Source: Bacillota bacterium
GTDB lineage: Bacteria; Bacillota; Clostridia; Lachnospirales; Lachnospiraceae
DNA length: 64,000 nucleotides
Direction: 5' to 3'
Assembly (NCBI GenBank): GCA_023398375.1
Contig: JAEWSH010000051.1
Span: 620,001 to 684,000, forward strand
Shown here: piece by piece, positions 17,960 through 26,158 of the stretch
Numbering within the stretch: position 1 is the stretch's first letter
How the letters are laid out: each line of letters opens with the position of its first letter
Notes under the pieces: model-generated
Database searches by the model: none
Told to the model about the DNA's origin: nothing
Seen by the model: only the letters and a program-made list of their open reading frames with translations
Translations under genes and position numbers: made by a program

Positions 17960-18274
17960 TCAGCGTGTAGGTTCTTTGGGGCGGTCATAGAAAATATCAC
18001 CTTTTACAACCTTGGCGTGTTTGACGATTTTAATTTCTTTTCGGCTTTGGCTATCCATTGCTTTTTGGTAGCCTGCATCGGTAAGAAACAGCCGCATACG
18101 CTCACCTTTATCGCCAACAGGAGAGGAATGGGAAAGCACATCAAAGACAATCATGTGCCGTGTGTCCTCTCCAAAGCGTTCCAGTGCCATAATGTCATGT
18201 CCTGCCAAAACAGAATCACCCGACTTTTTTCGGGCTTCATCAAGCAATTCGCCTATGGTTTTGTTCTTATTCAT
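17960..18274 (-). CDS. Conserved small ICE protein, function unknown
   Basis: The product has 104 residues beginning MNKNKTIGELLDEARKKSGD. The central part reads like a small beta-rich domain (HMIVFDVLSHSSPVGDKGERMRLFL) and the C-terminus is basic. I do not recognise a named family. Its position between parB and the DUF6017 gene, with a good ribosome binding site upstream of the ATG at 18274, supports it as a real member of the par/replication unit. It might be a par accessory or regulatory protein. Confidence 0.65.
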   Translation of the reverse strand: MNKNKTIGELLDEARKKSGDSVLAGHDIMALERFGEDTRHMIVFDVLSHSSPVGDKGERMRLFLTDAGYQKAMDSQSRKEIKIVKHAKVVKGDIFYDRPKEPTR

Positions 18275-18289
18275 AATGCCAACTCCTTT

Positions 18290-19219
18290 CTAACGCTCCT
18301 GCTGTTGGGTACGCTTTTTATGCCATGTTTCCAGTAATTTCAGTATGGTTTCCTCCATTTTCTGCGGTGTATAGGACTTAGGAAAATACTTTCTAAGTTT
18401 GTCACTCGAAAGTGTTACCTTGTCGAGTTCACCTTTCTTTTCCTCACTCATAATGGCACACATAGATTCAAGGGTACATTTTCCCTCGGCACTAAACTTT
18501 TTAAGCCGCTGTGCCTGTGAAAGAGAGGGGGTTGCCTGTTCCATATCCATTGCTTCGAGTAAATTTGTCTGCTCCTCGGGCTTTAGATAGGACAGCTCCA
18601 CAGCAGGGTTAAAGGAGATTTTCTTATCGTCTACCATATCAAGAAGCTCGGGGATAAGCTCGGTAAGACGGATAAAGCGTTGTATCTGTCTTGCACTATC
18701 GGGAGAGTTTTCGCTAAGAATATTAACACTTCTTAAATTGTCGCCAACTTGGCTACCATTTTCTTTTGTTGGTCTGCCTGCCTTACGTTTTATAGCATCT
18801 AACTTTAGCTTGTATGCAAAAGCTCGTTCACTCGGCAGGATATTTTCTCTTTGCAAGTTGCTGTCCACCATAATAATAGTGGCGGCATCATCGTCAAGAT
18901 TACGGACAATGACGGGCATGGTAGAAAGTCCTGCCAATTTGCTTGCCCTGTGCCTGCGGTGTCCGGCTACAAGCTCATAGCCGCCCTCGTCACGGGGACG
19001 GGCGATTGCAGGAACAAGCACACCATATTCCTTGATACTCTCGGCGGTTTCTGCCATTGCTTCATCGTCTTTTACCTTAAATGGGTGGTCTTTGAATGGA
19101 AACAGCTTCGTCAAGGCTATCTCCATAACCTTTTCTCTGCCCGCATCGGCTCTGCTTTCTTCGGTGGAAAACAAATCATCTACCGATGTCAGATTTATGT
19201 TTTTGGCGGAGCTTTTCAA
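18290..19219 (-). CDS. parB: ParB-family partition protein of the left ICE (ParB1)
   Basis: The product has 309 residues. The TTG start at 19219 overlaps the 3' end of parA by 44 nt and has GGAGG upstream. The ParB N-terminal nuclease/CTPase-like domain carries ELVAGHRRHRASKLAG (ParB box) and NLQRENILPSERAFAYK. The helix-turn-helix region follows (SARQIQRFIRLTELIPELLDMV). ParB proteins bind parS, load as clamps and stimulate ParA for segregation; in ICEs this stabilises the excised circle. Its closest relative in the window is ParB2 at 20791 (VELSYLK-EEQ shared). The codons for Ser-Gln-Val-Gly sit in an interrupted palindrome centred at 18748. Confidence 0.92.
   Translation of the reverse strand: MKSSAKNINLTSVDDLFSTEESRADAGREKVMEIALTKLFPFKDHPFKVKDDEAMAETAESIKEYGVLVPAIARPRDEGGYELVAGHRRHRASKLAGLSTMPVIVRNLDDDAATIIMVDSNLQRENILPSERAFAYKLKLDAIKRKAGRPTKENGSQVGDNLRSVNILSENSPDSARQIQRFIRLTELIPELLDMVDDKKISFNPAVELSYLKPEEQTNLLEAMDMEQATPSLSQAQRLKKFSAEGKCTLESMCAIMSEEKKGELDKVTLSSDKLRKYFPKSYTPQKMEETILKLLETWHKKRTQQQER
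18735..18761. promoter_or_regulatory. Palindrome inside parB1, candidate parS
   Basis: The core is a perfect 11-bp palindrome, GCCAACTTGGC (18743-18753). Extending it to 13 bases on each side of the centre (18748) keeps 11 of 13 positions paired. On the coding strand the centre falls on the CAA-GTT codons for Gln-Val. Palindromes with the same centre codons occur in parB2 and parB3. Confidence 0.5.
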
Positions 19220-19997
19220 TCTTCAACACCTCCTTTGTCAGTTCTCGGTAGCTTTGGGCAACCTTGCCTTTGGGGTCGTGAGCAAAAATACTTTTGCCCT
19301 CGGCACTAATCTCTGCGGCTCGTACCGAATGGGGAATGTCCGTAGCGAACACCTTGATTTTACCGCCGTAGGTATCACGGAGCAGGGTGCTGATGTCCTT
19401 TGCAAAGTTGGTGCGGTTATCCACCATCGTCAGTAGAATACCGTCTATTTGTAGTTTGGGATTAATCTGCTTGCGTACCTTGTTTATAGTCTGTAAAAGC
19501 TGTTCTAAGCCTTTTGCAGGGAGATACTGAGCCTGCACGGGAATAATTACGCTGTCTGCCGCCGCCAGTGCATTGACGGTGAGCATACCAAGAGAGGGCT
19601 GCGTATCAAGCAGGATATATTGATAGTCCTTTTTCACTGTATCAAGATACTGTTTGAGGATTGTTTCTCTGCTCATGGCATTGATGAGGGATACCTCCAT
19701 GCCGGATAGCTCAATGTTGGCAGGGAGCAAGTCCACGCCCTCGGGGTGGAATAGGATACCCTCCTTATGTTCCAGTGGAGTATCGGTGATTACCTTGCCC
19801 ATGACGGTTGCAAGGGTTGTAGGTATATTGTCGGGCTGTGGGTGTCCTAAACTGATTGACAGTGAACCTTGTGGGTCGCTGTCTACGATTAAAACCTTTT
19901 TGCCCTCCTGTGCAAGCCCTATGCCTAAGTTGGCACAAGTGGTTGTTTTGCCGACACCGCCTTTTTGCATAGCGATGGCGATTACTTTTGCGTTCAA
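19176..19997 (-). CDS. parA: ParA-family ATPase of the left ICE
   Basis: The product has 273 residues from a TTG at 19997 with AAAGGAGG upstream. The deviant Walker A KGGVGKTTT is near residue 12, the signature DSDPQGS lies around residue 40, and the Walker B-like YILLDTQPSLG follows. This is a ParA/MinD-type partition ATPase that forms DNA-bound gradients with ParB. Its 3' end overlaps the parB start, so the pair is translationally coupled. It is the first ICE gene after the hairpin at 20030 and so marks the right-hand end of the ICE gene block. Confidence 0.93.
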   Translation of the reverse strand: MNAKVIAIAMQKGGVGKTTTCANLGIGLAQEGKKVLIVDSDPQGSLSISLGHPQPDNIPTTLATVMGKVITDTPLEHKEGILFHPEGVDLLPANIELSGMEVSLINAMSRETILKQYLDTVKKDYQYILLDTQPSLGMLTVNALAAADSVIIPVQAQYLPAKGLEQLLQTINKVRKQINPKLQIDGILLTMVDNRTNFAKDISTLLRDTYGGKIKVFATDIPHSVRAAEISAEGKSIFAHDPKGKVAQSYRELTKEVLKIEKLRQKHKSDIGR

Positions 19998-20029
19998 GTT
20001 TTGTTCCTCCTTTCGATTTTGGGTATAAA

Positions 20030-20060
20030 AAATTGCCCCTTATATAATAAGAAGCAATTT
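20030..20060 (-). terminator. Hairpin between the RlmD-tail ORF and parA
   Basis: AAATTGC pairs with GCAATTT (20030-20036 with 20054-20060) and CTTAT with ATAAG inside, separated by a two-base internal loop. On the minus strand it is followed by TTTTTTATACCC. It should isolate parA from transcription coming from beyond the ICE end. Confidence 0.65.
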
Positions 20061-20071
20061 CATATCCATAT

Positions 20072-20539
20072 TTAGTTTTGTATTACCTCAAAATAAATTA
20101 GGGCATCTTTAATGGCATCTACTTGAATAGGAGTGGGGTGCTTTCTTGGTTGCTTTAGTGTTTCAACAGCATTGGGAGCATCGTACATTTGCAAACCTAA
20201 TCCACGTTTTACTTCAGCAATATATGCCGTGTGGACTTTAAAGCTATATTTTTCAAGAATATATTCTTGAAGCATTTTGTAAGTAGTTCGTGGTTTTGGC
20301 TTGTATGCTTCTGCCCTTTGAGCTATATTATTAAGGGTAAGCTTATTATGAATAGCGTCAATATTATCTAAAGGTATCATTCCATCCCCGTGACCAAAGG
20401 CTACGGTTACGTTAATATAGCTGTCTGGAGCTTTGTGGGTCTTTGGTAATACCGTTGAGACCGTAATACTACTACATCGGAAAGATACCTGAAACTCCTT
20501 GATTTTAGGCACTTTGAGCGATTTTATCAGTTTTCCCAA
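20072..20539 (-). pseudogene. Orphan C-terminal extension resembling the tail of ICE-linked RlmD/RumA rRNA methyltransferases
   Basis: The open frame covers 155 codons. The segments KTHKAPDSYINVTV, TYKMLQEYILEKY, VHTAYIAEVKRGLGL and MYDAPNAVE, then PRKHPTP, are ones I associate with a C-terminal extension on Clostridia 23S rRNA uracil-C5 methyltransferases at ICE insertion sites. The methyltransferase part is absent: the frame is open only 10 codons upstream of the TTG at 20539 and there is no ribosome binding site. I read it as the ICE-borne 3' tail that would be fused to a host rlmD gene on insertion, now separated from it. It could still be translated as a small DNA-binding protein. The family assignment is from memory and needs a search. 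Confidence 0.5.
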
Positions 20540-20790
20540 AGTGACCGAAAAGAGAGAAAAAAGGCAATTTCAGACGGTGTGAATGTGTCGGTAGTTCTTG
20601 ATATGGTATCTCGGAACACATGAAGCTACAGTTCATAATTTCATTATAAAAACTAAATTCTTTAACATTCAACTAAATAATTAAAAGTCGTACAGACCGC
20701 TTATTTTCAAGCTTTTTGAAGATGGGCGGTCTGTTTGCGTTTCAGATAAGAAATTGAAATGCAAGCTTAAAACGAAAGGTGGTGAGGAAG
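20540..20790. other. Non-coding junction between the left ICE and the parB2-parM segment
   Basis: About 250 bases without a supported gene separate two divergently transcribed par-related blocks. Its left part, on the minus strand, continues the reading frame of the RlmD-like tail for ten codons before a stop. Its right part holds a strong stem-loop at 20692-20734. The ICE attachment site would be expected here, but I could not identify direct repeats with confidence. Confidence 0.4.
20692..20734. repeat. Strong inverted repeat upstream of parB2
   Basis: ACAGACCGC (20692-20700) pairs perfectly with GCGGTCTGT (20726-20734). The 25-nt loop itself contains TTCAA/TTGAA arms. It lies about 55 nt before the parB2 start. 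It may be a terminator for transcription from the left, a binding site for a par or integration protein, or part of an ICE end. The sequence alone does not decide. Confidence 0.6.
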
Positions 20791-21867
20791 GTGAAAGAAA
20801 ATGAAGAAATGTATTCTTCTTGGCAAGCTAACTATGATACTGAAAGTGAAACAGTTAAAAATGACCAGGAAATAGTAATAATGCAACTTAATAAGCTAAG
20901 TGGTTTTAAAAATCATCCGTTCAAAGTGGAAACTAATACAGCATTATTTGAGTTGATGCGAAGTATTGAAAATGATGGCATCTTGGATCCGTTGTTAGTT
21001 AGACCCAAACCAGACGGAAATGGATTTGAGATAATAGCTGGTCACCGAAGAAAAGCAGCCTGTGAATGGGCGGGAATTACAGAGGTTCCTGTTATTATAC
21101 GTAATCTGGATGACAATCAGGCAGTAATAGCTATGGTAAACAGTAATCTCCAGAGAGAAAATATAAAACCCAGTGAGAAAGCATTTGCTTATAAGATGAG
21201 ATTAGAGGCTATGAAACAACAGGGGAAGAGAACCGATTTAACTTCTTGCCAAGTTGGCAAAAGGTTAGACGCTGCGGTATCAGATGAATTCAAATTAGAG
21301 ATGAAAGATAGTAATCCTACTTTGAAACTTGCAGAGGTTACTTATGGAGTAAATGATTCAGGAATATGGGAAATAAAAAACAGAGAACAAACGGAAATAA
21401 TGAAGATTGATTCCAATAAGGAGTTGGCTATGCAATATGGAGAAAGTCAGAGACAGATTAACAGATACATTCGTCTTACATATCTCATCCCTAAGCTATT
21501 AGACATGGTAGATGACGAAAAAATAGCATTTACTGTGGCGGTGGAACTTTCTTACTTAAAAGAAGAAGAACAGTATGAGCTTCATGCTGTAATGGATTTG
21601 GAACAATGTACACCTTCCTTATCGCAAGCAAATCGGTTAAAAAGACTAAGTCAGGCAGAAGAACTGGATATCGATGTAATTTATACAGTCATGGGTGAAG
21701 AAAAGCCAAATCAAAAGTTGCAGATTAAAATCAGAGCAGATAGAGTAGAAAAATATTTTCCAAAAGATTTTACTGAGAAGCAAAAAATAGAATTAATCGA
21801 AAAACTGCTTCAGGAATGGCATGGACATCAACCTAAAAAAGAGCAGAGATTAGTTAGAAGCAGATAA
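20791..21867 (+). CDS. ParB-family protein (ParB2), close paralogue of ParB1
   Basis: The product has 358 residues from the GTG at 20791, eight bases after AAAGGTGG; a GTG at 20779 is an alternative. The ParB box is EIIAGHRRKAACEWAG, followed by NLQRENIKPSEKAFAYK and an HTH region (ESQRQINRYIRLTYLIPKLLDMV). It matches ParB1 along its whole length, except for an extra ~60 residues (about 165-225) between the N-terminal domain and the HTH, after the SCQVGKR segment. No ParA accompanies it; the next gene is an actin-like ParM. ParB2 and ParB1 are divergent across the junction, so they may compete for sites. The base composition is AT-richer than the left ICE. Confidence 0.88.
   Translation: MKENEEMYSSWQANYDTESETVKNDQEIVIMQLNKLSGFKNHPFKVETNTALFELMRSIENDGILDPLLVRPKPDGNGFEIIAGHRRKAACEWAGITEVPVIIRNLDDNQAVIAMVNSNLQRENIKPSEKAFAYKMRLEAMKQQGKRTDLTSCQVGKRLDAAVSDEFKLEMKDSNPTLKLAEVTYGVNDSGIWEIKNREQTEIMKIDSNKELAMQYGESQRQINRYIRLTYLIPKLLDMVDDEKIAFTVAVELSYLKEEEQYELHAVMDLEQCTPSLSQANRLKRLSQAEELDIDVIYTVMGEEKPNQKLQIKIRADRVEKYFPKDFTEKQKIELIEKLLQEWHGHQPKKEQRLVRSR
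21239..21267. promoter_or_regulatory. Palindrome inside parB2, candidate parS
   Basis: The core is a perfect 15-bp palindrome, TTGCCAAGTTGGCAA (21246-21260), centred at 21253. Extended to 14 bases on each side it keeps 12 of 14 pairs. The centre is again on the CAA-GTT codons for Gln-Val, at the same place in the protein as in ParB1. Confidence 0.55.
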
Positions 21868-21910
21868 GTAAGATATGAAGATAGTACTGCATATTTGTTA
21901 ATAAATTACA

Positions 21911-21933
21911 TTCTAAGTATAATCTACTTAGAA
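21911..21933. promoter_or_regulatory. Perfect inverted repeat upstream of the parM-like gene
   Basis: TTCTAAGTA (21911-21919) and TACTTAGAA (21925-21933) form a perfect 9-bp inverted repeat with a 5-nt spacer, about 100 nt before the parM-like start. It is AT-rich and lacks a T-run, so it is more likely an operator or centromere-type protein site than a terminator. Confidence 0.45.
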
Positions 21934-22034
21934 GCAGTTAGAAATCAAATATACTCATTCAAAGAAAGTATATTATTCTATTTAGAGTAGAGGTGATATT
22001 TATTAAACATATTTTCACAAGGAGGAAAAAGCAA

Positions 22035-22958
22035 ATGGAACATAATCATATAGAAGTTATTGGAGTTGACCATGGGTTTTCCATGATGAAAACAGTAAGC
22101 CATGTATTTACATCCGGAGTGGGAGAAATCACATCGGAACCTGCCATATATGAAAATCTCTTGGAATATCAGGGAAGATACTTTAGAATCGGTGGAGAAC
22201 GGCTGACAGTAAAATCAACTAAGGTAGTGGATGAAAATTATTATATCCTAACATTGGCAGCAATCGCTAAGGAATTAGAGCGGAGAGGAATGAGAAGCGC
22301 TAATATCTTCTTAGCTGCCGGTCTTCCACTTACAAGATTTGGTGCGGAAAAGCAGAATTTCATTGATTATCTGTCTAAAAACAAAGAGGTCACGTTCATA
22401 TATGAGGAAAGAACTTACCGCATTCGATTGGATAAAGTAGCGGTTTTCCCACAGTGCTATGCGGCGGTAGTAGACCGAATGATGACTTTTACAAAAAAGG
22501 TACTGGTGGTGGACATAGGTAGCTGGACCATTGATATGATGCCGATTGAAGAAAAATCCCCAGATGAATCAAGGTGTGTTACCACTCCAAGAGGTTTGAT
22601 TACCTGTATACGTTCTATTAATGAGCAGTGTGTCAGGCTATTAAATGGTGAGATTGATGAAAGTGAAATCCAGCAGGTTATGAGGTTTGGTAAAAGTGAT
22701 TTAGACGATAAGTATTTTCAGATTATAAAAAAAGAAATCGAAGCATTTACCAACTATGTTTATGATGTAATCGGAGAGCATGGATACAATCTGCATACGA
22801 CCAATATCATTTTTGTTGGTGGAGGAGCAACAGTAATGCGGCTGTTTGGAAGTTTAAAGCAAAAGAATATAACATTTATTGAGGATATCAAGGCAAATGC
22901 CAAGGGCTTCGAGCAACTAGCAAGGATGGCACTTAAAGCAAATAAAAAGATTGGTTAG
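22035..22958 (+). CDS. ParM/StbA-like plasmid segregation actin
   Basis: The product has 307 residues from the ATG at 22035 (GGAGG nine bases upstream). Actin-fold ATPase motifs are present: phosphate-1 loop GVDHGFSMMKT at the start, phosphate-2 VVDIGSWTIDM near 155, and adenosine motif IIFVGGGATVM near 265. ParM filaments push DNA copies apart, normally through a ParR adaptor bound to parC. No ParR-like gene is adjacent; a ParB homologue lies upstream instead. Such ParM genes are also carried by ICEs. The gene ends 10 nt before a GH32-type remnant, so the two blocks are abruptly joined. Confidence 0.88.
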   Translation: MEHNHIEVIGVDHGFSMMKTVSHVFTSGVGEITSEPAIYENLLEYQGRYFRIGGERLTVKSTKVVDENYYILTLAAIAKELERRGMRSANIFLAAGLPLTRFGAEKQNFIDYLSKNKEVTFIYEERTYRIRLDKVAVFPQCYAAVVDRMMTFTKKVLVVDIGSWTIDMMPIEEKSPDESRCVTTPRGLITCIRSINEQCVRLLNGEIDESEIQQVMRFGKSDLDDKYFQIIKKEIEAFTNYVYDVIGEHGYNLHTTNIIFVGGGATVMRLFGSLKQKNITFIEDIKANAKGFEQLARMALKANKKIG

Positions 22959-22968
22959 GTGAAAAGGA

Positions 22969-23187
22969 ATGAGATTTGCTGATCCAAGTGTTTATTCCGT
23001 ATTCCATTTTGATGAAGGTGTTACCTATGATGTAAAACTGGTAGTTGAAAATGATATTATCGTATTGTATATGAATGACACAAAGGTATTAAGCAATCGA
23101 ATTTATAAGGCAAGAGGAAACAAGTGGGGCTTATTCAGTATTGGAGGGAAAACTACATTTTCTGACATACAGATTTATGTTCCATAA
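22969..23187 (+). pseudogene. 3' remnant of a GH32-related enzyme gene
   Basis: The frame has 72 codons starting at an ATG with AAAAGGA upstream. The peptide aligns with the extreme C-terminus of the GH32-like enzymes in this island: VLYMNDTKVLSNRIY here against VVYINNEVAMSTRMY (first enzyme) and VLYVNNDLAFGFRMY (second). It ends in the same final beta strands. The catalytic propeller is missing entirely. I read it as what remains of a fourth GH32-like gene after the parB2-parM segment was joined to the island. It may still be translated, but it cannot be an enzyme. Confidence 0.7.
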
Positions 23188-23214
23188 TACATATACTTTA
23201 TATAAAGTGTCATT

Positions 23215-23256
23215 TTGTAAACCTAAGTTGTATATTTACACATCACATGGTATACT
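23215..23256 (+). promoter_or_regulatory. Promoter with overlapping operator-like repeat of LacI regulator 1
   Basis: A possible -35 (TTGTAT, 23228-23233) and -10 (TATACT, 23251-23256) are separated by 17 bases. TTGTAAAC at 23215-23222 faces ATTTACAC at 23234-23241. The first half-site is identical to the arm found upstream of LacI regulator 3. Autoregulation by a LacI-type protein is plausible. Confidence 0.45.
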
Positions 23257-23289
23257 TTTCGTATATATTTATAAGAGAGGTAACATGAA

Positions 23290-24339
23290 ATGAATAAAGT
23301 AAAAATTCAGGACATCGCTGATAAAGCAGGATTATCAAGAAATACGGTATCTAAAATATTTAACGGCAAATATAATGGACCGGTGGAAACAAAAGAAAAA
23401 GTAATTCAGTTGGCAATGGAAATGAATTATAAAGAATATGGACAACTTCAAAATAAAATATCTGACAAAATGTCGTATTCAATAACAAAAAATATACTTA
23501 TTTTAACAAAAGGTGATATTATTAACTCATACTTTTTTGCTCACATAGTAAATGAAATTCAGAAAATGATCGAGGGGGAAGGATATAATCTTCTATTGTC
23601 AAATATTCGTGATATTGATATCGAAACAATGCAGCTTCCTTCTAATGTTAGAAGCGGATTAGTTGATGGTATTGTCTGTATGGAGCTGTTTGACAGAAAT
23701 TATATAGAAAAGTTGATAGCTACGGAAATTCCTATAATATTTGTTGAATTCTATTATGATGCATGGAATATCGAAGGAAATTACGATATCATCATGATGA
23801 ATAATGAATTTTATGTAAATAGTATGGTTAAGAAATTAATAAAAGATGGTTGCAGCGATATCGGTTTTGTTGGAGATTACCATCACTGCAGAGGTTTCTA
23901 TGAAAGATATATGGGATATGTAAATGCCTTAAGGGAGTCTGGTATTCCTGTTAATCCAAATAATTGTATGACTGTTGATGATGGAGATAATTATTTTAAT
24001 GTACCTTGGATAATCGAGAGGATTCAGAAAATGGAAAAAGTGCCAGATGCATTTGTATGTGCTAATGATGCAATAGCAGTAAACATTGTAAAAGCCCTTA
24101 AACAATTGCACTATATAATTCCTGACGAAGTCCAGATTATTTCTTTTGATGATATCCCAGATGCAGTTAATATCAGTCCTACATTGACTACTGTAAGAGT
24201 TTTTAGAGAAGATTTAGGAAGATGTGCATTTGAAAATTTATTGGCAAGAATCAATACCCCAAATAGAAAAAGGCAAATTATATATGTAGATACAGAAATT
24301 GTTGTGAGAGAGTCTACAAGAAAGAGTATTGTATGGTAA
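23290..24339 (+). CDS. LacI-family transcriptional regulator 1
   Basis: The product has 349 residues. The N-terminal LacI HTH is VKIQDIADKAGLSRNTVSKIFNG, with recognition helix SRNTVSK. A periplasmic-binding-protein-like sugar domain follows, ending FDDIPDAVNISPTLTTVRVFREDLG. It has the same organisation as the two other LacI proteins in this island, so all three probably sense related sugars. The ATG at 23290 follows AGAGAGG. It precedes the HAD phosphatase gene by 44 nt and may be co-transcribed with it. Confidence 0.9.
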   Translation: MNKVKIQDIADKAGLSRNTVSKIFNGKYNGPVETKEKVIQLAMEMNYKEYGQLQNKISDKMSYSITKNILILTKGDIINSYFFAHIVNEIQKMIEGEGYNLLLSNIRDIDIETMQLPSNVRSGLVDGIVCMELFDRNYIEKLIATEIPIIFVEFYYDAWNIEGNYDIIMMNNEFYVNSMVKKLIKDGCSDIGFVGDYHHCRGFYERYMGYVNALRESGIPVNPNNCMTVDDGDNYFNVPWIIERIQKMEKVPDAFVCANDAIAVNIVKALKQLHYIIPDEVQIISFDDIPDAVNISPTLTTVRVFREDLGRCAFENLLARINTPNRKRQIIYVDTEIVVRESTRKSIVW

Positions 24340-24383
24340 TAGTTTAAAAAACTATTTAGAATCTATGCAAAACAGGTATTAAT

Positions 24384-24998
24384 ATGGATAATTATAAATG
24401 TATCTTATTTGATATTGATGGAGTACTAGCTAAAGCCACTAATTCTGCCGATGAGATTTTAAAGGAAAATAATATTACAATCGAGGAATTCTTTAAGAAT
24501 TGGGACTCTTCCAAAGCAGTGTCTGATTTTGAAGCAGGAAACATTACACCAGCAGAATTTTCGGAAGTCAGAGGAAATGAGCTGGATAAGGATCTGAAGC
24601 CAAATGCTGTCATGAATATACTTATGGCACGAAAAAGTGTTTTATATGATGGTGTGGAACAACTGCTTGATAATTTGTATAAAAGAAATTTCGTGTTAGC
24701 TTGTCTATCAAATACTAATGTTCTACACTGGAACAATATAGAGGGAAAAGAGATCTTTGAACGCTATTTTTATATGAAATTTTTATCCTATGAAATGGGT
24801 TTTATTAAACCGCAAAAGGAAATTTATCAAGCTGTACTGAAAACTTTACAGTACAAGGCTCATGAAATTTTATATTTTGATGATTCTAAGAAGAATATTG
24901 ATGCAGCATTAAATCTGGGATTTAATGCTGTACATGTAAAAGATTTTTATGATCTGGCTGAAAAAATAGATAAGATTCTTTCTGTAAAGTTTATATAA
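24384..24998 (+). CDS. HAD-superfamily hydrolase
   Basis: The product has 204 residues. HAD motifs are all visible: motif I DIDGV (residues ~9-13), motif II LSNTN near 110, motif III Lys in GFIKPQKEIY near 140, and motif IV YFDDSKKN near 162. The cap domain is helical (C1 type), as in phosphoglycolate- or beta-phosphoglucomutase-like enzymes. The substrate cannot be read from the sequence; a sugar phosphatase acting on a product of the island is the simplest guess. It is co-oriented with LacI regulator 1. Confidence 0.85.
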   Translation: MDNYKCILFDIDGVLAKATNSADEILKENNITIEEFFKNWDSSKAVSDFEAGNITPAEFSEVRGNELDKDLKPNAVMNILMARKSVLYDGVEQLLDNLYKRNFVLACLSNTNVLHWNNIEGKEIFERYFYMKFLSYEMGFIKPQKEIYQAVLKTLQYKAHEILYFDDSKKNIDAALNLGFNAVHVKDFYDLAEKIDKILSVKFI

Positions 24999-25066
24999 GG
25001 ACAAACTAAGTATGCATTGATTTATGGAAACCAGTCTAAAAATCAAAGTAATTGTTATATAATATC

Positions 25067-25092
25067 TAAGGGCTGCCAATCGGCAGCCCTTA
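25067..25092. terminator. Bidirectional hairpin between convergent genes
   Basis: An 11-bp perfect stem (25067-25077 with 25082-25092) has an AATC loop and a GC-rich core (GGGCTGCC). It lies between the HAD gene (plus) and LacI regulator 2 (minus), 35 nt before the latter's stop. There is no clear T-run, but the position and stem strength suit a shared terminator. Confidence 0.7.
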
Positions 25093-25126
25093 AACTGTAG
25101 ACAAACTATTTCTGTAAGACCCATCG

Positions 25127-26158
25127 CTATATAGTTGATTCTCTGTAAATAAGTGAAGTAGTATACTGAGAGTAAACACAAGGGGTTTTAGGATTCTTGA
25201 TCCGTTCGATAATACAATTTGCAGCGGAGATACCTAATTGTTCTTTCGGTGTGTCTATAGTCGTGAGAGGGGGATGTACTTTGCTGGCTTCGGGAATGTT
25301 ATCAAAACCTACAATTGAAACATCTTTAGGAATACGGTATCCTAGGAATTGGAGGGCGTGCATTAATTGAATTCCCGTCCAATCGTTACCGCAGATGAAA
25401 ACATCCGGTATAGATTGCATTTTCTTAATTTTATTAATTAAATAAGTAAAATCCATAAATTTATCGTCCGTTTCGTAAAGCAGGGAACACTTATCATCCA
25501 GCTTTAGTTGATTCGTTTTTAATGTTTCACATAATGCATCGAAACGCTCCTGAAAACCTCTGCCGACATTTGAGGAATAGATATCTCCGGCAAACGCGAA
25601 ACGGCTGGCCCCTTTTCTAATTAATTCAGATATAAATTGTTTTAAGTTTATTTTATTCTCCATAGTAATAATGTCAAGTTTACCCATGATTTGTTCGTAA
25701 TCACGGGGCATGTCTACCGTTACAATTGGTATATTGTAATTTAATAATGCATTAATGACACGTTCATCGCAAATTTCCACCAGAATGATTCCCTTTATCG
25801 TCGGATCATTGATGGTAGAGGGAAATTGCAGATTCTTTAAGTCATTCTCAGCCATAATTCCCAATACTAAATTATAAGCATTTGGACGTAAAACGGACTC
25901 AATTCCTTTTAATACATTAGTCCAGAATTCAGAGTAATTGGCAGAAGCCCGGGTTAAAAATAATATAGAGCCATGGATAATAGATGAATCGGAAAAATTA
26001 TATTCCATAATAGAACTTTGATAATTCATTTCCCTTGCTTTCTCCTGAATCATTCTTCTGGTAGCATCAGAAACACCCGGACTGCCGCTAAGAGCTTTTG
26101 ATACAGTGTTTCGCGATATCTGCAAGGCTGCTGCAATATCTTTTATTGTACATTTCAT
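25127..26158 (-). CDS. LacI-family transcriptional regulator 2
   Basis: The product has 343 residues. The HTH is CTIKDIAAALQISRNTVSKALSG, with the same SRNTVSK recognition helix as regulator 1. The sugar-binding domain carries FICGNDWTGIQLMHALQFLG and IVGFDNIPEASKVHPPLTTID. It is divergent from the first GH32-like gene across 380 bases and probably controls that gene and the ABC importer behind it. The start is ATG at 26158. Confidence 0.9.
   Translation of the reverse strand: MKCTIKDIAAALQISRNTVSKALSGSPGVSDATRRMIQEKAREMNYQSSIMEYNFSDSSIIHGSILFLTRASANYSEFWTNVLKGIESVLRPNAYNLVLGIMAENDLKNLQFPSTINDPTIKGIILVEICDERVINALLNYNIPIVTVDMPRDYEQIMGKLDIITMENKINLKQFISELIRKGASRFAFAGDIYSSNVGRGFQERFDALCETLKTNQLKLDDKCSLLYETDDKFMDFTYLINKIKKMQSIPDVFICGNDWTGIQLMHALQFLGYRIPKDVSIVGFDNIPEASKVHPPLTTIDTPKEQLGISAANCIIERIKNPKTPCVYSQYTTSLIYRESTI

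Noticed and set aside
17016..19997. Insertion sequence or transposase in the left ICE
   Set aside because: All frames of adequate size in the region fit par, replication or transfer genes; no DDE or HUH transposase motif was found.
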